Of a stretch of DNA of 64,000 nucleotides, positions 23,655 to 35,217 are shown in pieces (the stretch's first letter is position 1; each line of letters begins with the position of its first letter). The notes beneath the pieces were generated by a model. That model did not search any database, had not been told where the DNA came from, and was given only the letters and a program-made list of their open reading frames with translations. Source of the stretch: Xenoacremonium recifei (Eukaryota > Ascomycota > Sordariomycetes > Hypocreales > Nectriaceae). Both the position numbers and the translations under genes were made by a program. The stretch lies in contig WOFQ01000003.1 in assembly GCA_012184525.1 (NCBI GenBank), positions 1,426,001 to 1,490,000 of the forward strand. Reading direction: 5' to 3'.

Positions 23655-25028
23655 ATGGCGATCGAAATCGACGTTCCTAAGACCTGCAAGGCTGGGGTCG
23701 TGACGGAGGAGGGGAAGGATTTCAAGATGGAGGTCCAGATGGTTCCTGTTCCAGAGCCCGGTACGATATACGAGGAACATTTATTTCTAAAATTCCGTCT
23801 CTCAATCTCAATCTGCTCTAACAACTCACCAGCTCCGAGCGAAATCCTCATCCGCCTCAACTGTACGGGCATTTGCCATACGGACATTCAGTTTATGCTG
23901 GGTGAGTTTGGCGTCAATATGAGCTTCTTCGGCGTCCGATCACCAGGCCACGAAGGCGCCGGTGTCGTTGTCAAAGTCGGCAGCGAGGTCAAGGACTGGA
24001 AGGTTGGTGATAGGGCTGGAGTCAAGCCTATGTGGTCGACTTGCCAGAGTTGTGATCTCTGCAAAGGCGACAAAGAAGCTTATTGCCTGACACGCCTGAC
24101 TACGGGCATGAGAGTTCCCGGTATGTCTCCGATCATTCTTACCGCCAATTCAAGGCTGCGAGTCTGACAGATGCGCGTGTGCTTAAACAGGAACGTACCA
24201 ACAATATAGTGAGTCGGCCCGGACCCGGTCACCGTGAAAGACGACACGACACTAACCTGTGCATCTTCATCAATTAGTAACGTCACCGGCAAACTACGCC
24301 CAGCCAATTCCCGACGGAGTCAACGACTACACTGCTGGTCCCATTATGTGCTCTGCCTCTACCATCTACCGCTCCATCAAGGAGTCGGGGCTCCAAGCCG
24401 GGCAGTGGGCTGCGTTCCCTGGTGGAGGAGGTGGTGTTGGATTGCAGGGCGTCCAGATCGCGAAGGCATTCGGTTTGAAACCCATTGTAATTGATACGGG
24501 TGACGATCGACGCAAGCTCTGCCTCGAGATGGGAGCCGAGTGCTTTGTCGACTTTAAGCAGGTCAAGGATGTGCCTGCTGAGGTGGTGGCACTGGCTGAT
24601 GGGATTGGAGCACATGGAGTCTTCGTTACAGCACCGTCAGCATACTCCTACGCGGTCGCCTGTGCTGGAACTCGGGTTGCAGCCTCGATCATGGCGGTTG
24701 GAATACGTAAGTGTGCACCGTATTCGAGTAATGCGTCAGATGTCAAGACTCAGACAGCTAACGTATGATACGACATCTTCCAGGCCCCTTGGACGACCCT
24801 GAGATCCTAGGCGCAACTCCTAGACAGTTCATTTTCCAGAACCTTATGATTAAGGGGACCTTGGCTGCAACGAGCAAGGACGTGGCTGAGACGCTGGACT
24901 TGGTCAAGCAGGGAAAGCTGAAATCAGTGGCCACTGCGGTTTACCCAATTGACGAACTGCCCCAGGCCGTGGAGCGCCTTCACCGAGGTGAGATTGCAGG
25001 CAGATGCGTCGTCGATTTCAACCTGTAA
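23655..25028 (+). CDS. Zinc-dependent alcohol dehydrogenase (MDR superfamily)
   Basis: NAD(P)-dependent medium-chain dehydrogenase. Five exons: 23655-23760, 23833-24120, an 18-nt microexon 24191-24208, 24278-24706 and 24784-25028, giving 361 residues in one frame. The catalytic zinc region NCTGICHTD and SPGHEGAGVVV are present. Structural-zinc cysteines are CQSCDLCKGDKEAYC. The Rossmann nucleotide-binding loop is GGGGGVGLQGVQIAKA with Asp at the end of the following strand (PIVIDTGDD), which favours NAD+. The end AGRCVVDFNL is typical of the yeast ADH1-type class. Spliced residues around the microexon (GTYQQYITSPANYAQPIP) align with the family, which supports it. Substrate is not predictable from sequence. 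Confidence 0.92.
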
Positions 25029-25338
25029 TTACTCTATGAGCCTGAGGATTTCTACATAAATGGCAATGAAACTACCTAGGACAGGAAAGGGAGTCTTGAA
25101 TCTTGGTGGTTGATGAACGGGCGATTAGCTGCACCTTATCTTCACCGCCTTCGCACTAAAGTGGCAGAATCCCCATCCACCCAATTTTTTTTTTCTGGAC
25201 CATCCATCGTCGAGGTCTTCAATGGGGAAAAATTGACTTGCGCGCGCGGGAACAGTTCAAGCTGTCCCTCACTTAGCCAAAAGCCCTGTTCCTTGTCCTG
25301 ATCCCGAAGACCAATTCCCATCCTCTTCGATTCACAAT
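25029..25338. promoter_or_regulatory. Short intergenic spacer with poly-T tract
   Basis: 310 nt between ADH stop and ERB1 start. A T run lies at about 25185-25194, within the expected ERB1 promoter or 5' UTR; similar poly(dA:dT) tracts exclude nucleosomes in fungal promoters. Confidence 0.4.
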
Positions 25339-27610
25339 ATGTCTCGCAAGCGTAAGGAACTCGCCGAGGTCGTGGTGCCGGAGGATGAGGAGCTTGGCGG
25401 GGTGGAATTGGATGGCGTTTTGTCGCAGAGCGAAGACGATTCCGACTACAGCGACGATGGCGCAGAAGACACTTTTGGTCTCGAGGATGATGAGGGTGAT
25501 GAAGATGAGTCAGATGTTTCAGAAGATCAAGCCGCGAGCGACGACGAGGACAAACCGAACTACCGAGTTGTGACGGACGCCAATGGCAACGAGCGATACG
25601 AATATGCTGAGGTCGATCCTGTCTACGACAGCGACGATTCCGATGCCCAGGGTCCAATCAACACCATTGGCAATATTCCTCTCTCTTTCTACGACTCATA
25701 CCCTCACATTGGATATGACATCAATGGCAAGAAGATCATGCGGCCAGCCACGGGTGAGGCCCTAGATGCGCTCCTTGAGAGCATCGAGGTGCCTAAAGGC
25801 TGGACCGGCTTGACAGACCCTGAGACTGGCAAGCCCTTGAACCTCAGCCAGGATGAGTTGGAGCTGCTCCGCCGTCTGCAGCAGGGCGAAATCCCAGAAG
25901 AGGGATATGATCCCTACCCTGTACGACCACTACCCTTCAGAAGAGATTTATGGTTCTGGCTAACTAACTTGTCTCTAGGATATGGTGCCTTACTTCACTG
26001 GTATCGAGGAGAAGATGCCCCTGAGTGCTGCGCCAGAGCCGAAACGACGTTTCGTTCCCTCAAAACACGAAGCCAAGCGAGTTGCGAAGCTAGTCCGCGC
26101 CATCAAGGAGGGCAGAATATTACCCTACAAGCCGCCGGAGGAGCGTCAACGAGAGGAGGAAGAGAAGGAGGAGACCTACTACGATATTTGGGCCAACGAG
26201 GAGCCTCAGGATCCTCATGTTATGAATATCCCCGCACCTAAACCACCACCACCGGGCTACGATCTCAGCTACAATCCTCCGCCGGAGTATCTGCCGTCCA
26301 AGGAGGAGAAGGAGGCCTGGGAGAACGCCGATCCCGAGGACAGGGAGAAGGAATATCTCCCCGCCAAGTTCGACTCCCTGCGCAAGGTCCCCGGATACGG
26401 AGAGTTTGTCAAGGAGAGATTCGAGCGTTGTCTGGATCTGTACCTGGCTCCCCGAGTGCGCAAGAACAGGCTCAACATCGACCCGGACTCCCTGCTTCCC
26501 AAGCTGCCCCGGCCAGAGGACCTCAAGCCTTTCCCGACTCTCAGCCAGACTATCTTCCGTGGCCACGAGGGTCGCGTGCGCACCGTAGCGTTCAGCCCTG
26601 ACGGAGAATGGGTTGCCTCGGGCGGTGATGACGGAACAGTCCGAGTGTGGGATCTTAACGGCCACCAGGAATGGATGGCCAAGCTGAACAGCGAGGAGCC
26701 GGTCAACATGGTGCGATGGCGGCCCAACAAGGACACATTCATCCTGGCCGCCGCGGCTGGCGAGGACCTCTTCTTTGCCATCCCCTCGTTTGCAAGCGAT
26801 GCCACGGAGAAGGCCAGCCGGGAAGTCCTCGACGCCGGCTTCGGATACGCCACGAACGGCGCCCAAGCCACCACCACCACCAACGGCGTGAAGAAGGATG
26901 CGCCTGCGAAATGGACGCGCCCCGGCGGCCGCCTCGAAGAAGCAGGCGTGCTGCTCAAGGCCACCGTCCGCGCCTCGATCAAGGTCCTCAGCTGGCACCG
27001 CCGCGGCGACTTCCTCTGCACCGTCTCGCCCACCGGCCAGCGCAGCTCCGTCGCCATCCACACGCTCTCCAAGCATCTCAGCCAGGTGCCCTTCCGCCGC
27101 CTGCCCGGCCTCGCCCAGACGGCCCAGTTCCACCCCTCGCGGCCGCTCTTCTTCGTCGCCACCCAGCGCATGATCCGCTGCTACGACCTGCAGCGCCAGG
27201 AGCTCGTCAAGGTGCTGCAGCCCGGCGCGCGCTGGATCTCGTCCTTCGACGTGCACCCCGGCGGCGACAACGTCATCGTCGGCTCCTACGACCGTCGTCT
27301 GCTGTGGCACGACCTGGATCTTTCGGCGCGGCCTTACAAGACGATGCGGTTCCACCCCGAGGCCATCCGCGCCGTCCGCTTCCACCGCGGCTTGCCCCTG
27401 TTCGCCGACGCCAGCGACGACGGCACCATCCAGATCTTCCACGGCAAGGTTGTCAGCGACCTGATGGAGAACGCCACCATCGTGCCGGTCAAGATGCTCA
27501 AGGGCCACCGCGTGGTCAACAAGCTGGGCGTCATGGACATCGACTGGCATCCCAAGCACCCGTGGTGTCTCAGTGCAGGCGCCGATGGGACGTGCAGGCT
27601 GTGGGCGTAA
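25339..27610 (+). CDS. ERB1: Ribosome biogenesis protein ERB1/BOP1
   Basis: WD40 subunit of the Nop7-Erb1-Ytm1 (PeBoW) complex, required for 27S pre-rRNA processing and 60S assembly in the nucleolus. Exons 25339-25920 and 25979-27610 (58-nt intron) give 737 residues. An acidic Asp/Glu N-terminus precedes the BOP1NT domain ([65 protein letters not shown]). Seven-blade WD40 repeats follow ([38 protein letters not shown], then [20 protein letters not shown] at the terminus). From about 26700 to 27550 codons are almost entirely G/C-ending, unlike the 5' half. Confidence 0.95.
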
Positions 27611-28132
27611 TCGCGTGGAGGGCGTTTCATCACGGGGGGAGAGTAGACTGGCTACGTAGCGACGGCGTTGGGATGAATATAATAAAAAGTGTTTTTGAGA
27701 TAGGATGGATGTGTATAGACATGGTCGTTGTATATCATAGAACCTGATCTATTCTGTCATGCTGACACGGTTTATTACATGTGCACAATAAAGCTAACAT
27801 AGCATTCCATGAAGGTGACATGTATGCCGAAGCACGATGGACAAACCCGGTACTTGGATCATCATCAGACCGTTTCCAGTCAATGCCCTCACAACATCAG
27901 CACACAGCTTAACAGCGGACATGTGGAACCTTTAGAAAGACCTTTTTGTCTGCTATCATAAGCTACCTATCTCAACCTAGTACTCATACAAGCAACGCAG
28001 TAAGACCACCGCCTCTCCTAAGGGGCAAATGAAAATGAACACCTGAAGGGGCGGAGACAACTATTTATGTCGAACCCCCCGGTCCCTCTTCCGTGTCGTA
28101 ACGACATAAACCAAAGCAGTAACTGCAAAGTT
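27611..28132. other. Convergent 3' intergenic region
   Basis: 522 nt between the ERB1 and Ish1/Msc1 stop codons; AT-rich UTR-type sequence with candidate polyadenylation signals and nothing else recognised. Confidence 0.45.
27681..27686 (+). terminator. Candidate polyadenylation signal AATAAA
   Basis: Exact AATAAA about 70 nt after the ERB1 stop codon, a plausible distance for the 3' end signal. Confidence 0.4.
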
Positions 28133-29899
28133 TTACAGCTCCTCTCGAAGCTTCTGGGCGCGAGCCTTGGCTTCAGCCTCTGTCTCTCCAGCCTTCTGCT
28201 TGGCGGCTTCGCTTCCCATGTTAAACTGGTACGCAACCCAATCCCAAGTATCGCGAGCAGCCTCGCCAATCTTGGCAAAGATAGTCTGACTGGGGCTGGT
28301 GGTGCCATACTTAAAGTACGTAGACTCCTTACGAGCCCGAGCCTTCAGGTCCTCCAGCGTGGACCCCTGAGGAACAGGGATGCCGTAACTGTCAAGGTAC
28401 TTCTTGAGATCCGTCTCGGACCACGAGTCGAAAGCGTTCTGTCTGGCAGCTGCGGTTGCGGAGGCGAGGTAGCTGGTGGCTGAAGCATAGTGGCTTCCAC
28501 CAGCCGATGAAGCCGAGGAGTAGGCAGACTGAGCGGCACTGACGAGCTCATCACGGCTCGCGTCCTTCTTGGCGGCAGCCTTCTTCGCAGCAGCGTCTCC
28601 GTTCTTCTGAAGGTAGCTCTTCAAGCTGTCATAGCTGAGGTCATCAAAAGTCCAGGCAGTCCACCCACTTGCAGCCTTGTGCGAGTGTTTGCGAACGAGA
28701 GCTTGGAGCTCAGCCTTGTTAGATCCCTGAGGGACGGGAACACCGCGAGCATCGAGGTAGGCCTTAAGGCGACTGTCGGACCAGGTAGCCACAACTTGGT
28801 TGAAAGCATCCTGGGCAGCAAGAGAAGCGCTGTCAGTGGCTTTGGCATACTGGTTCTGAGCATTAGACGACGCAGCGCCAAAGGCAGACGAAGCCTTTCC
28901 GGCGACAGTGTCGCCCAGGATCTCGGCCTTGTGTCGGCGGACCAGGGCGCGGAGTTCGTTGGTCTTGGTTCCCTGGGGGACGGGAATGCCGTTCTTGTCG
29001 CAGAATTCTTTGAGCTGAGACTCGCTCCAAGCGTCAATGATCATGTCAGTGAGAGTGGCATACGCTGCCTGAGCACTGGCCGTCATGCTCGCAGCTTGAT
29101 CCTGAGCTCGGAGATACGCAAGACGAGAGTTTCGGCGAACGGAGGCGATCAGCTTGTCGCGAGAAGTTGGCTGGGGTGCTGGGAAGCCGTGGGTATCAAG
29201 CCACTCCTTCAAGTCAGATTCCGACCACGTTCCGTACAACCAGTCGCCAGGGTAGGCCACAGTTTCACCAGTCTTCTTGGCAACGGTCTCGTAGTTTGCG
29301 CGGGCCTTCTGAAGAAGGGTGTCACGCTTTCGAGGTTGAGGGACTGTATCTGTTAGTTTCTATCATACGTCGCAATTGAACGTTTAGCATACCTGGAATG
29401 CCGTGCTTGTCACAGAAGGCCTTGAGCTGACTCTCAGTCCAGGTATCCAGGATCCAGTCCTTCACATTAAGCCAGGCGCTCTGGGCGTTGTCCTCGGTCT
29501 CGTACCAGTTGGACTTGACCTGAGCGACGAGGGAGTCCTTGGTGGCAGCAGCGTCGTCACGCTTCTCCTGCCCCTTTGCTTGCAAATACGCGCTGAGCTG
29601 AGCAGTATCCCAGCTGTTGTAAGGGGAAACGACATAGTCGTTCCAATTGTTCTCGATGAGCGACTCTAGATCCTTGCGATCGGCGGGGGTTGGGTATGGG
29701 ATATCGTGATCCGAAAGCCATCGCTCGAGCTCTGTCTCATGCCACTTGTTGTAGACTGCAATAGCGTATTAGAATATTGCCGTACTTCAACCCATAACTG
29801 AAAAGATCACACACCTGCTTTTGATCCAGGGAACCAGGTGCTAGCCGCAACACCATGAAGCGACAGGCTCAGCGCCAATACGCCGTTGAGGAACCGCAT
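28133..29899 (-). CDS. Ish1/Msc1 multi-repeat protein with signal peptide
   Basis: Exons 29899-29815, 29755-29393 and 29343-28133 give 552 residues. The start MRFLNGVLALSLSLHGVAAS is a signal peptide. The mature part consists of about eight Ish1-type units of the pattern W(S/T)ESxLKxxLDxxGIPVPQG followed by a basic helix: VYNKWHETELERWLSDHDIP, SWDTAQLSAYLQAKG, DTWTESQLKAFCDKHGIP, GTWSESDLKEWLDTHGFP, DAWSESQLKEFCDKNGIP, ATWSDSRLKAYLDARGVP, a degenerate Lys/Ala unit (SYDSLKSYLQKNGDAAAKK) and DSWSETDLKKYLDSYGIP. Fungal relatives (S. pombe Ish1, yeast Msc1) are linked to stress response, the nuclear envelope and sister-chromatid recombination. Biochemical activity unknown. Confidence 0.92.
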
Positions 29900-31450
29900 G
29901 ATTCCGGTGCTTCTGTCCAGAGAGTAAATATCGTGGTGAGCAGCGGAATGCTGGGGATGTGGTCGAAGGGCGAGAAGGGTATCACGGTGAGGAAGATGAG
30001 AAGAAGTAGGAGGAAGAAGAAGAAACGAGGTGAAGTTTCGAGGACAAATTAAATGACAGGTAGAAGGCGGGGAAAACGGACGGCAGATGATGTCAATAGA
30101 AACGAGTTAAAGTCGGGCAAGGTGAATGGAAGCAGGCAAGCAAGCAACCAGGCCTATTGTGGAGGGAAGGAGGGAGGCAAGAAGGCCGCGCCTGCCACAT
30201 GAGCTGCCTGTGCGTGAGTGAGACAGGAATCCATCACGTCACTGCCAGAGCTGTGGCTGGACATCGTTGCCCTAACAGAGCAACAAAGCGGTACATGCAC
30301 GGGAGGCAGGGCCACTGCTGCGCTTGCCATTGGATCGCGCAATGGGGTAAGTACCGGATACGTGCAATGCGTTTTGACCCAAACTCCGATTCATCGGCTG
30401 GATCAGAGACCAGCCTGAAGCTTCAATCAAACAGCAGTGATGAGCTGTCCGGCATTCCAGTACCGTCTACCTCTACAATCCTTCAACAAGTTAAATTATG
30501 GGCGTTTCTGACCACCGAATATTAAAAGCATGAAGAAGACAGTGGGCTGGAGCTGCTTGAAGCTGCTGTATTTTCCTTGATGCCCTGTACATCCTGCGAT
30601 CTCGACGTTGAAAAAGAATTGAAGCCCTGGTCAGTGACGGGGATCATGCGGAGCTACTCCAATTGCACCACTCGGAATGACGTAGGCATGACCCGAGCTT
30701 AGCTGGGGAAGTACTGCGGTGGGTACCTCCAGGTAAAGCACGACTTCATGCACTTCCAGGTAACATTAAGATCTAAAGCCTAGAAAACGCAGACAACATG
30801 GGGAGAATCAGGCATAGGTAAAGTGCTGTGCCTGTACGCAGTCAATTATTTCCGTGAATAACTCATGACTTACGTCGAAATAATGTTCAGCTTCTTAACA
30901 GGCAGGCCTTGAAGCATGCTTCTACATGCTCACGAAAAGCTACAGAGGTACTTCAACCCGATTTCGTTGGCGAGAGGCAACAATGTACAGTCATCTACAT
31001 GGCATGTGCTCATGGTTCGCTGGCCTTTCAGCCTGGATTAATATTGTGAATCGTCGATGCGGAGGTCGTGACGGGGCGCTAAGCACGTTGCACAACCAGT
31101 GCTGGAACAAATGCTCCGGTGATGTCACTCTTGAGGCAGCTCTGATTTTGGCCAACACAGGCACGAGCCAGAACACGTGCTTGTCCTCCTAATCGAAGAG
31201 CTGGAAGGGTTGGCAGGCTTGCATCTTTTAATGGGCTTGCTGGTGCTTAACTCCCTACAAGCGCGTCTAGCTGGCCCGATCGCCAGCCCATGATTTTATG
31301 CCACCAGAAACACAAGGAGCGTCTCAGTGCCGTGATATGTTGATACATTTGTCTATGAATTTGGTAGGCATGGCCGTCTCTATGCTCAGCCCGAATCCCA
31401 TCGCCGAAAGTGCCTTGAAACCTCCCGTCCTCATCCTTACATCGCGTTGA
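29900..31450. promoter_or_regulatory. Intergenic region upstream of Ish1/Msc1 gene
   Basis: 1.55 kb between two minus-strand genes: the 3' UTR of RPT5 on the right and the promoter of the Ish1/Msc1 gene on the left. A purine-rich stretch lies at about 29990-30050. No gene recognised. Confidence 0.45.
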
Positions 31451-32992
31451 TTAAGCGTAGAAATTGACGGTCTAGGTGTGGTAGTCAGTGATATGTTCTT
31501 CGAGATGCTCCTGGAGTCACTTACATCCTTCTTCTTGGCCTGGACCTCGGCGATAGCATCGACATAGTGCTCGTGGCCAATCTTGTTCTTCCCCGATCTC
31601 AACGCAATCATACCAGCCTCCACACACACAGCCTTCAGCATAGCACCGCCAAACTCGTCTGTGCTGCGCGCCAACTCTCCCCAGTTGACTCCAGGATCGA
31701 CCTTCATCTTCCGGGAGTGAATCTTGAGAATCTGAGCTCGTGCTTCCTCATTTGGTAGGGGGAACTCGATCTTGCGGTCGAGACGACCTGATCGCAGAAG
31801 CGCCGGGTCGAGAACATCGACACGGTTTGTCGCTGCGAGCACTTTGATTCGGTCATCCGAAGCGAAACCGTCCAGCTGGTTTAGAAGCTCCAGCATAGTT
31901 CGCTGCACTTCTCGATCGCCGCTCTTCTCGCTGTCGAATCGCTTCGTTCCCACAGCATCCAACTCGTCGATGAAGATAATCGCTGGCGCCTTCTCCTTGG
32001 CCAGGGCGAAACAGTCTCGCACCAACTTGGCACCGTCACCGATAAACATCTGTACTAATTGGGGACCGGCGAGCTTCAGGAAGGTGGCGTCGGTTTGGGC
32101 CGCACAAGCTCTTGCCAGCAGGGTCTTTCCAGTTCCAGGGGGGCCGTACATGAGAGCACCTACCGCTAATGTTAGTTTTCTTCAATGTTCATCGAGCTGA
32201 GATCTTACCTTTAGGTGCCTTGATGCCAATCTTCTTGAATCGCTCTGCCTCCTTCATCGGCCAAACAATAGCCTCTACAAGCTCCTCAATCTGCTTATCC
32301 AAGCCTCCCACATCAGTGTATTGCTCAGTGGGTTTCTCGTCAACCTCCATGGCCTTCACTCTGCTGTCGTACTCGGCGGGGAGCGTATCGAGAATCAGAT
32401 ACGAGTCCTTGTTCACACCAATAAGATCACCGGGCTTCAGTTTGTCGGCATCCACCAAGCCAATGAGCGGCAGAAAGATAGTCTGTCGCGTTGATGTCTT
32501 GATCACAGCTGACTTGCCCACTCGTGTAGCATCAAGGTCGATATTGGCTCCTTCTTCTGACGATTCGGCGGTCGGGTCGAGGTCGAGGAGTTCAACGACG
32601 TTTCCCACAAGGTATGGCAATTGCCTGCTCGTTGTTAGCCATACATTGATTTAGAGTGCGTAACGAGCAACTTGCCTGTTGTTTGCAATCTTGTCCATGT
32701 TGTCTTTGATCTTCTCTCCCATGGCCGCTTTCTCGTGCGATAGACGCGAGAACTCACTCTTCATGATCCGAGAGTCGTTTTCCAATAGCCGTTTCCTGGT
32801 TTGGATGTCCAGGGTGCTGAGTCCCAAGATCTCCTCATCTAGGATATCCTCCTCCTCTTCCTCTTCCTCGGCGTCCTTCATCTCTGCATCGCCATCTGAG
32901 GGCTTCTTCTTGTCCTTATCGCCATCATCGCCTCTCTTCTTCTCCTCCTTGTCTCGGCGATCGAGATCATCGAGCTCCTCGAGAGTCGACAT
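31451..32992 (-). CDS. RPT5: 26S proteasome regulatory ATPase Rpt5 (6A)
   Basis: AAA+ ATPase of the 19S base ring that unfolds substrates and opens the 20S gate. Exons 32992-32676, 32624-32209, 32159-31525 and 31471-31451 give 462 residues. It starts [11 protein letters not shown] with an acidic N-terminal extension, then a coiled coil and the OB domain ([16 protein letters not shown]). Walker A is GPPGTGKT, Walker [13 protein letters not shown], and the arginine-finger region [16 protein letters not shown]. The last 21-nt exon encodes TVNFYA, completing the Rpt5 HbYX tail that inserts into the 20S alpha pocket. The first intron (32625-32675) is of GC-AG type: AACAG, then GCAAGT. It is the only frame-preserving splice found. 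Confidence 0.96.
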
Positions 32993-33498
32993 TGTGAAAT
33001 GTGGCAAAGCAGGGCGGCAGGAACAACAGCGGAGGGAGGACGGGTCTGCAAATCAGATATCAGGTCGTAATAGCAGTCAGAAATATCGCCGGTCACAGCA
33101 GAAGGCAAAGATTGCCAGAGAGTGTTGTGTTGTTGTGCTTGCTGTGAGAGAAGCACACACGGGTCATAGGGTGAAAGGTGTAGCTTCCCCAAGGCAGTCG
33201 AGCGGCGCGCGTAATCAGCCTGGCACCTTCCATTAGCTCGGTGCTGCAAAGCACTGCTGGGGCTTTCGGATCTAGCAACCGGCGGTCGGCGCTAAGATAT
33301 TCCGACAGAACCTAAGAGCTCTCTGCCATTCAGCCGTTGGCTGATTGAAGACCCACTTCGAATTTATGAAGCTTCTCACGGGGATTTTTCGACGCAGGAT
33401 TGCACCACTTCGTCGCCAGCAGCACCTACATTTACACGCCTGTGTGCCCAGCGAACGGTCGGACCGCTCTCTTTGTGAGAGTTTTTCCATAAGAGACC
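32993..33498. promoter_or_regulatory. Divergent promoter, RPT5 / mitoribosomal uL10m
   Basis: 506 nt shared by two head-to-head genes. TGTGGCAAA at 33000-33008 matches eight of nine bases of the yeast proteasome element GGTGGCAAA, but it sits only 8 nt upstream of the RPT5 ATG, so a regulatory role is doubtful. Confidence 0.4.
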
Positions 33499-34524
33499 AT
33501 GGCACCACGGATACCCCGGGCCGTATCGCCCTGTCTGCGCCAATTGCGGAGGGAACAGCGCCTTTCCCAAAAGTCATGGGCTTTGGCTCTTCGAACGATA
33601 TCGACCACCTCATGGCAACACTCTGCCGTCGCGTCTAGCATCCCGGCCGCCCGTACAGGCTCTGTGGACTATGCGCCTGCAACTAAGCCACCCAGCGCCC
33701 GACCGGTCGAGACGAGAAAGAGTCAACTGATTCGAACCTACACTTCGCTACTTCGAACAACGCCGTTGATACTCTTCTTCCAACACAGCAATCTTACTGC
33801 TGTAGAATGGGCAGCAGTGCGCAGAGAGCTCAAGAAGGCATTGCTAGCGGTCCCTCCGCCCAATGCCATTCCAGGGGCACAGCCGGTGGACATTACACCT
33901 CTTGTCCAGCTGCAGGTCCTCAGGACGAACATGTTGGACGTGGCTATGAAGATTGTCGAATTTTACGACCCGAGCACTGCTGCAGCTTCTAGTACAACTG
34001 CTCGATCCTCGCGAGGCCCCATCGTACACGATCTATCAGAGGCTGCCTACAATGCCATCAAGGAGGCCGAGGTGCCTGAGGATTCAGCGTACGCCCAGAT
34101 CCAGCCGCTGCTGGTTGGGCCCCTGGCTGGGCTCATGATCCCAGCTGTGTCTCCCGCACACGTCGCCGCAGCACTGAGTGTGCTGGCTCCTGTGCCAGGA
34201 CAGTTCCCTGCGCCCTCGCGCAAGAAGAACCCTGGTTATCATGATCCGATCTGCCAGAACGGGCTGGCCAAGCTGTTGCTCGTGGGAGGCCGAATCGAGG
34301 GCAAGATCTTTGATCAAGCCGGTATCAACTGGGTTGGCGGAATTGAAGGTGGTATGGACGGTCTGCGCGCTCAGTTGGTGGCCATGCTCCAGGGTGCTGG
34401 GCTGGGTATTACCAATGCGCTCGAGGGTGGAAGCAGGAGTCTCTGGCTGGCTCTTGAGGGCCGCAAGGGGCAATTGGAGGACGAAGTTAAAGGGAAGGAT
34501 GGAGAAGAGGCAAGCGGCCAGTAG
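33499..34524 (+). CDS. Mitochondrial large-subunit ribosomal protein uL10m (MRPL11 type)
   Basis: Single exon, 341 residues, ATG in good context (gaccATGG). An Arg/Ser-rich mitochondrial presequence spans about residues 1-45 ([20 protein letters not shown] through [11 protein letters not shown]). The L10 fold is seen in [68 protein letters not shown] and [21 protein letters not shown]. uL10 anchors the L7/L12 stalk that recruits translation factors. Length and presequence agree with fungal MRPL11. Divergent from RPT5. Confidence 0.9.
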   Translation: MAPRIPRAVSPCLRQLRREQRLSQKSWALALRTISTTSWQHSAVASSIPAARTGSVDYAPATKPPSARPVETRKSQLIRTYTSLLRTTPLILFFQHSNLTAVEWAAVRRELKKALLAVPPPNAIPGAQPVDITPLVQLQVLRTNMLDVAMKIVEFYDPSTAAASSTTARSSRGPIVHDLSEAAYNAIKEAEVPEDSAYAQIQPLLVGPLAGLMIPAVSPAHVAAALSVLAPVPGQFPAPSRKKNPGYHDPICQNGLAKLLLVGGRIEGKIFDQAGINWVGGIEGGMDGLRAQLVAMLQGAGLGITNALEGGSRSLWLALEGRKGQLEDEVKGKDGEEASGQ

Positions 34525-35217
34525 ACGAGCTTGTGGTATTATTATGTGGTGGGAGCAGCTGTATTGATAGAAGCCCTTGGCGGGCCGATTTGGATTGTAC
34601 ATGTATCAACAGGGCGAAGATATGCACATTGGGAGTTGGATGAGCATCAATTGATATGAACCGGTTGGCTCAAGACTGACTTGTATTCCCAAATATGTGA
34701 TGTCCAATGGCTCAATAGGAGAAAATCAACCGGGAGAACCTATTCCATGAACCTCCTCAAATAGAGCGGCTCTGCGGCGGTCGCATTGAGAGGTGCAGCA
34801 TCCCCACACTTTCCATGCCTGGCAGGAGCACCCCCCAGCATCCAGGGACCTGCTTAATGCGTCCTGACGCGTGGCGCCATCGAGCTGCTGAGCCACACTA
34901 AATCGAGACCTCAAGCTCCCTCCGCTCGCCAGTCCAGGCTCCAAGCTTGCAACTTCAGACTGCGCAATACCATCTACGATACCACTCATCCTGCCGATGG
35001 TGTTATTTCCTTCCGGAATGTCTTATCTGGAATAAACAAGAGCTGAAAACCGCTCCCTTCGGTCGCAATTATCCTCCCGCCTTCGAAAGCGCCGTCGCGA
35101 AGGGCCTCGACCTTAAATCACCCCGATCTCGACGTTGCGATCGAATCTACAACTCCTCCAGCTCAGTTCTAGCGGCACACTTCAACAGCAGGCCCAAACC
35201 CGAAAGCTACACCCACG
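34525..35217. promoter_or_regulatory. Intergenic region
   Basis: 693 nt between same-strand genes; no coding or repeat signal seen. Confidence 0.45.

Noticed and set aside
26120..27559. 479-codon ORF antisense to ERB1
   Set aside because: It is a shadow frame generated by the strong G/C third-position bias of ERB1.
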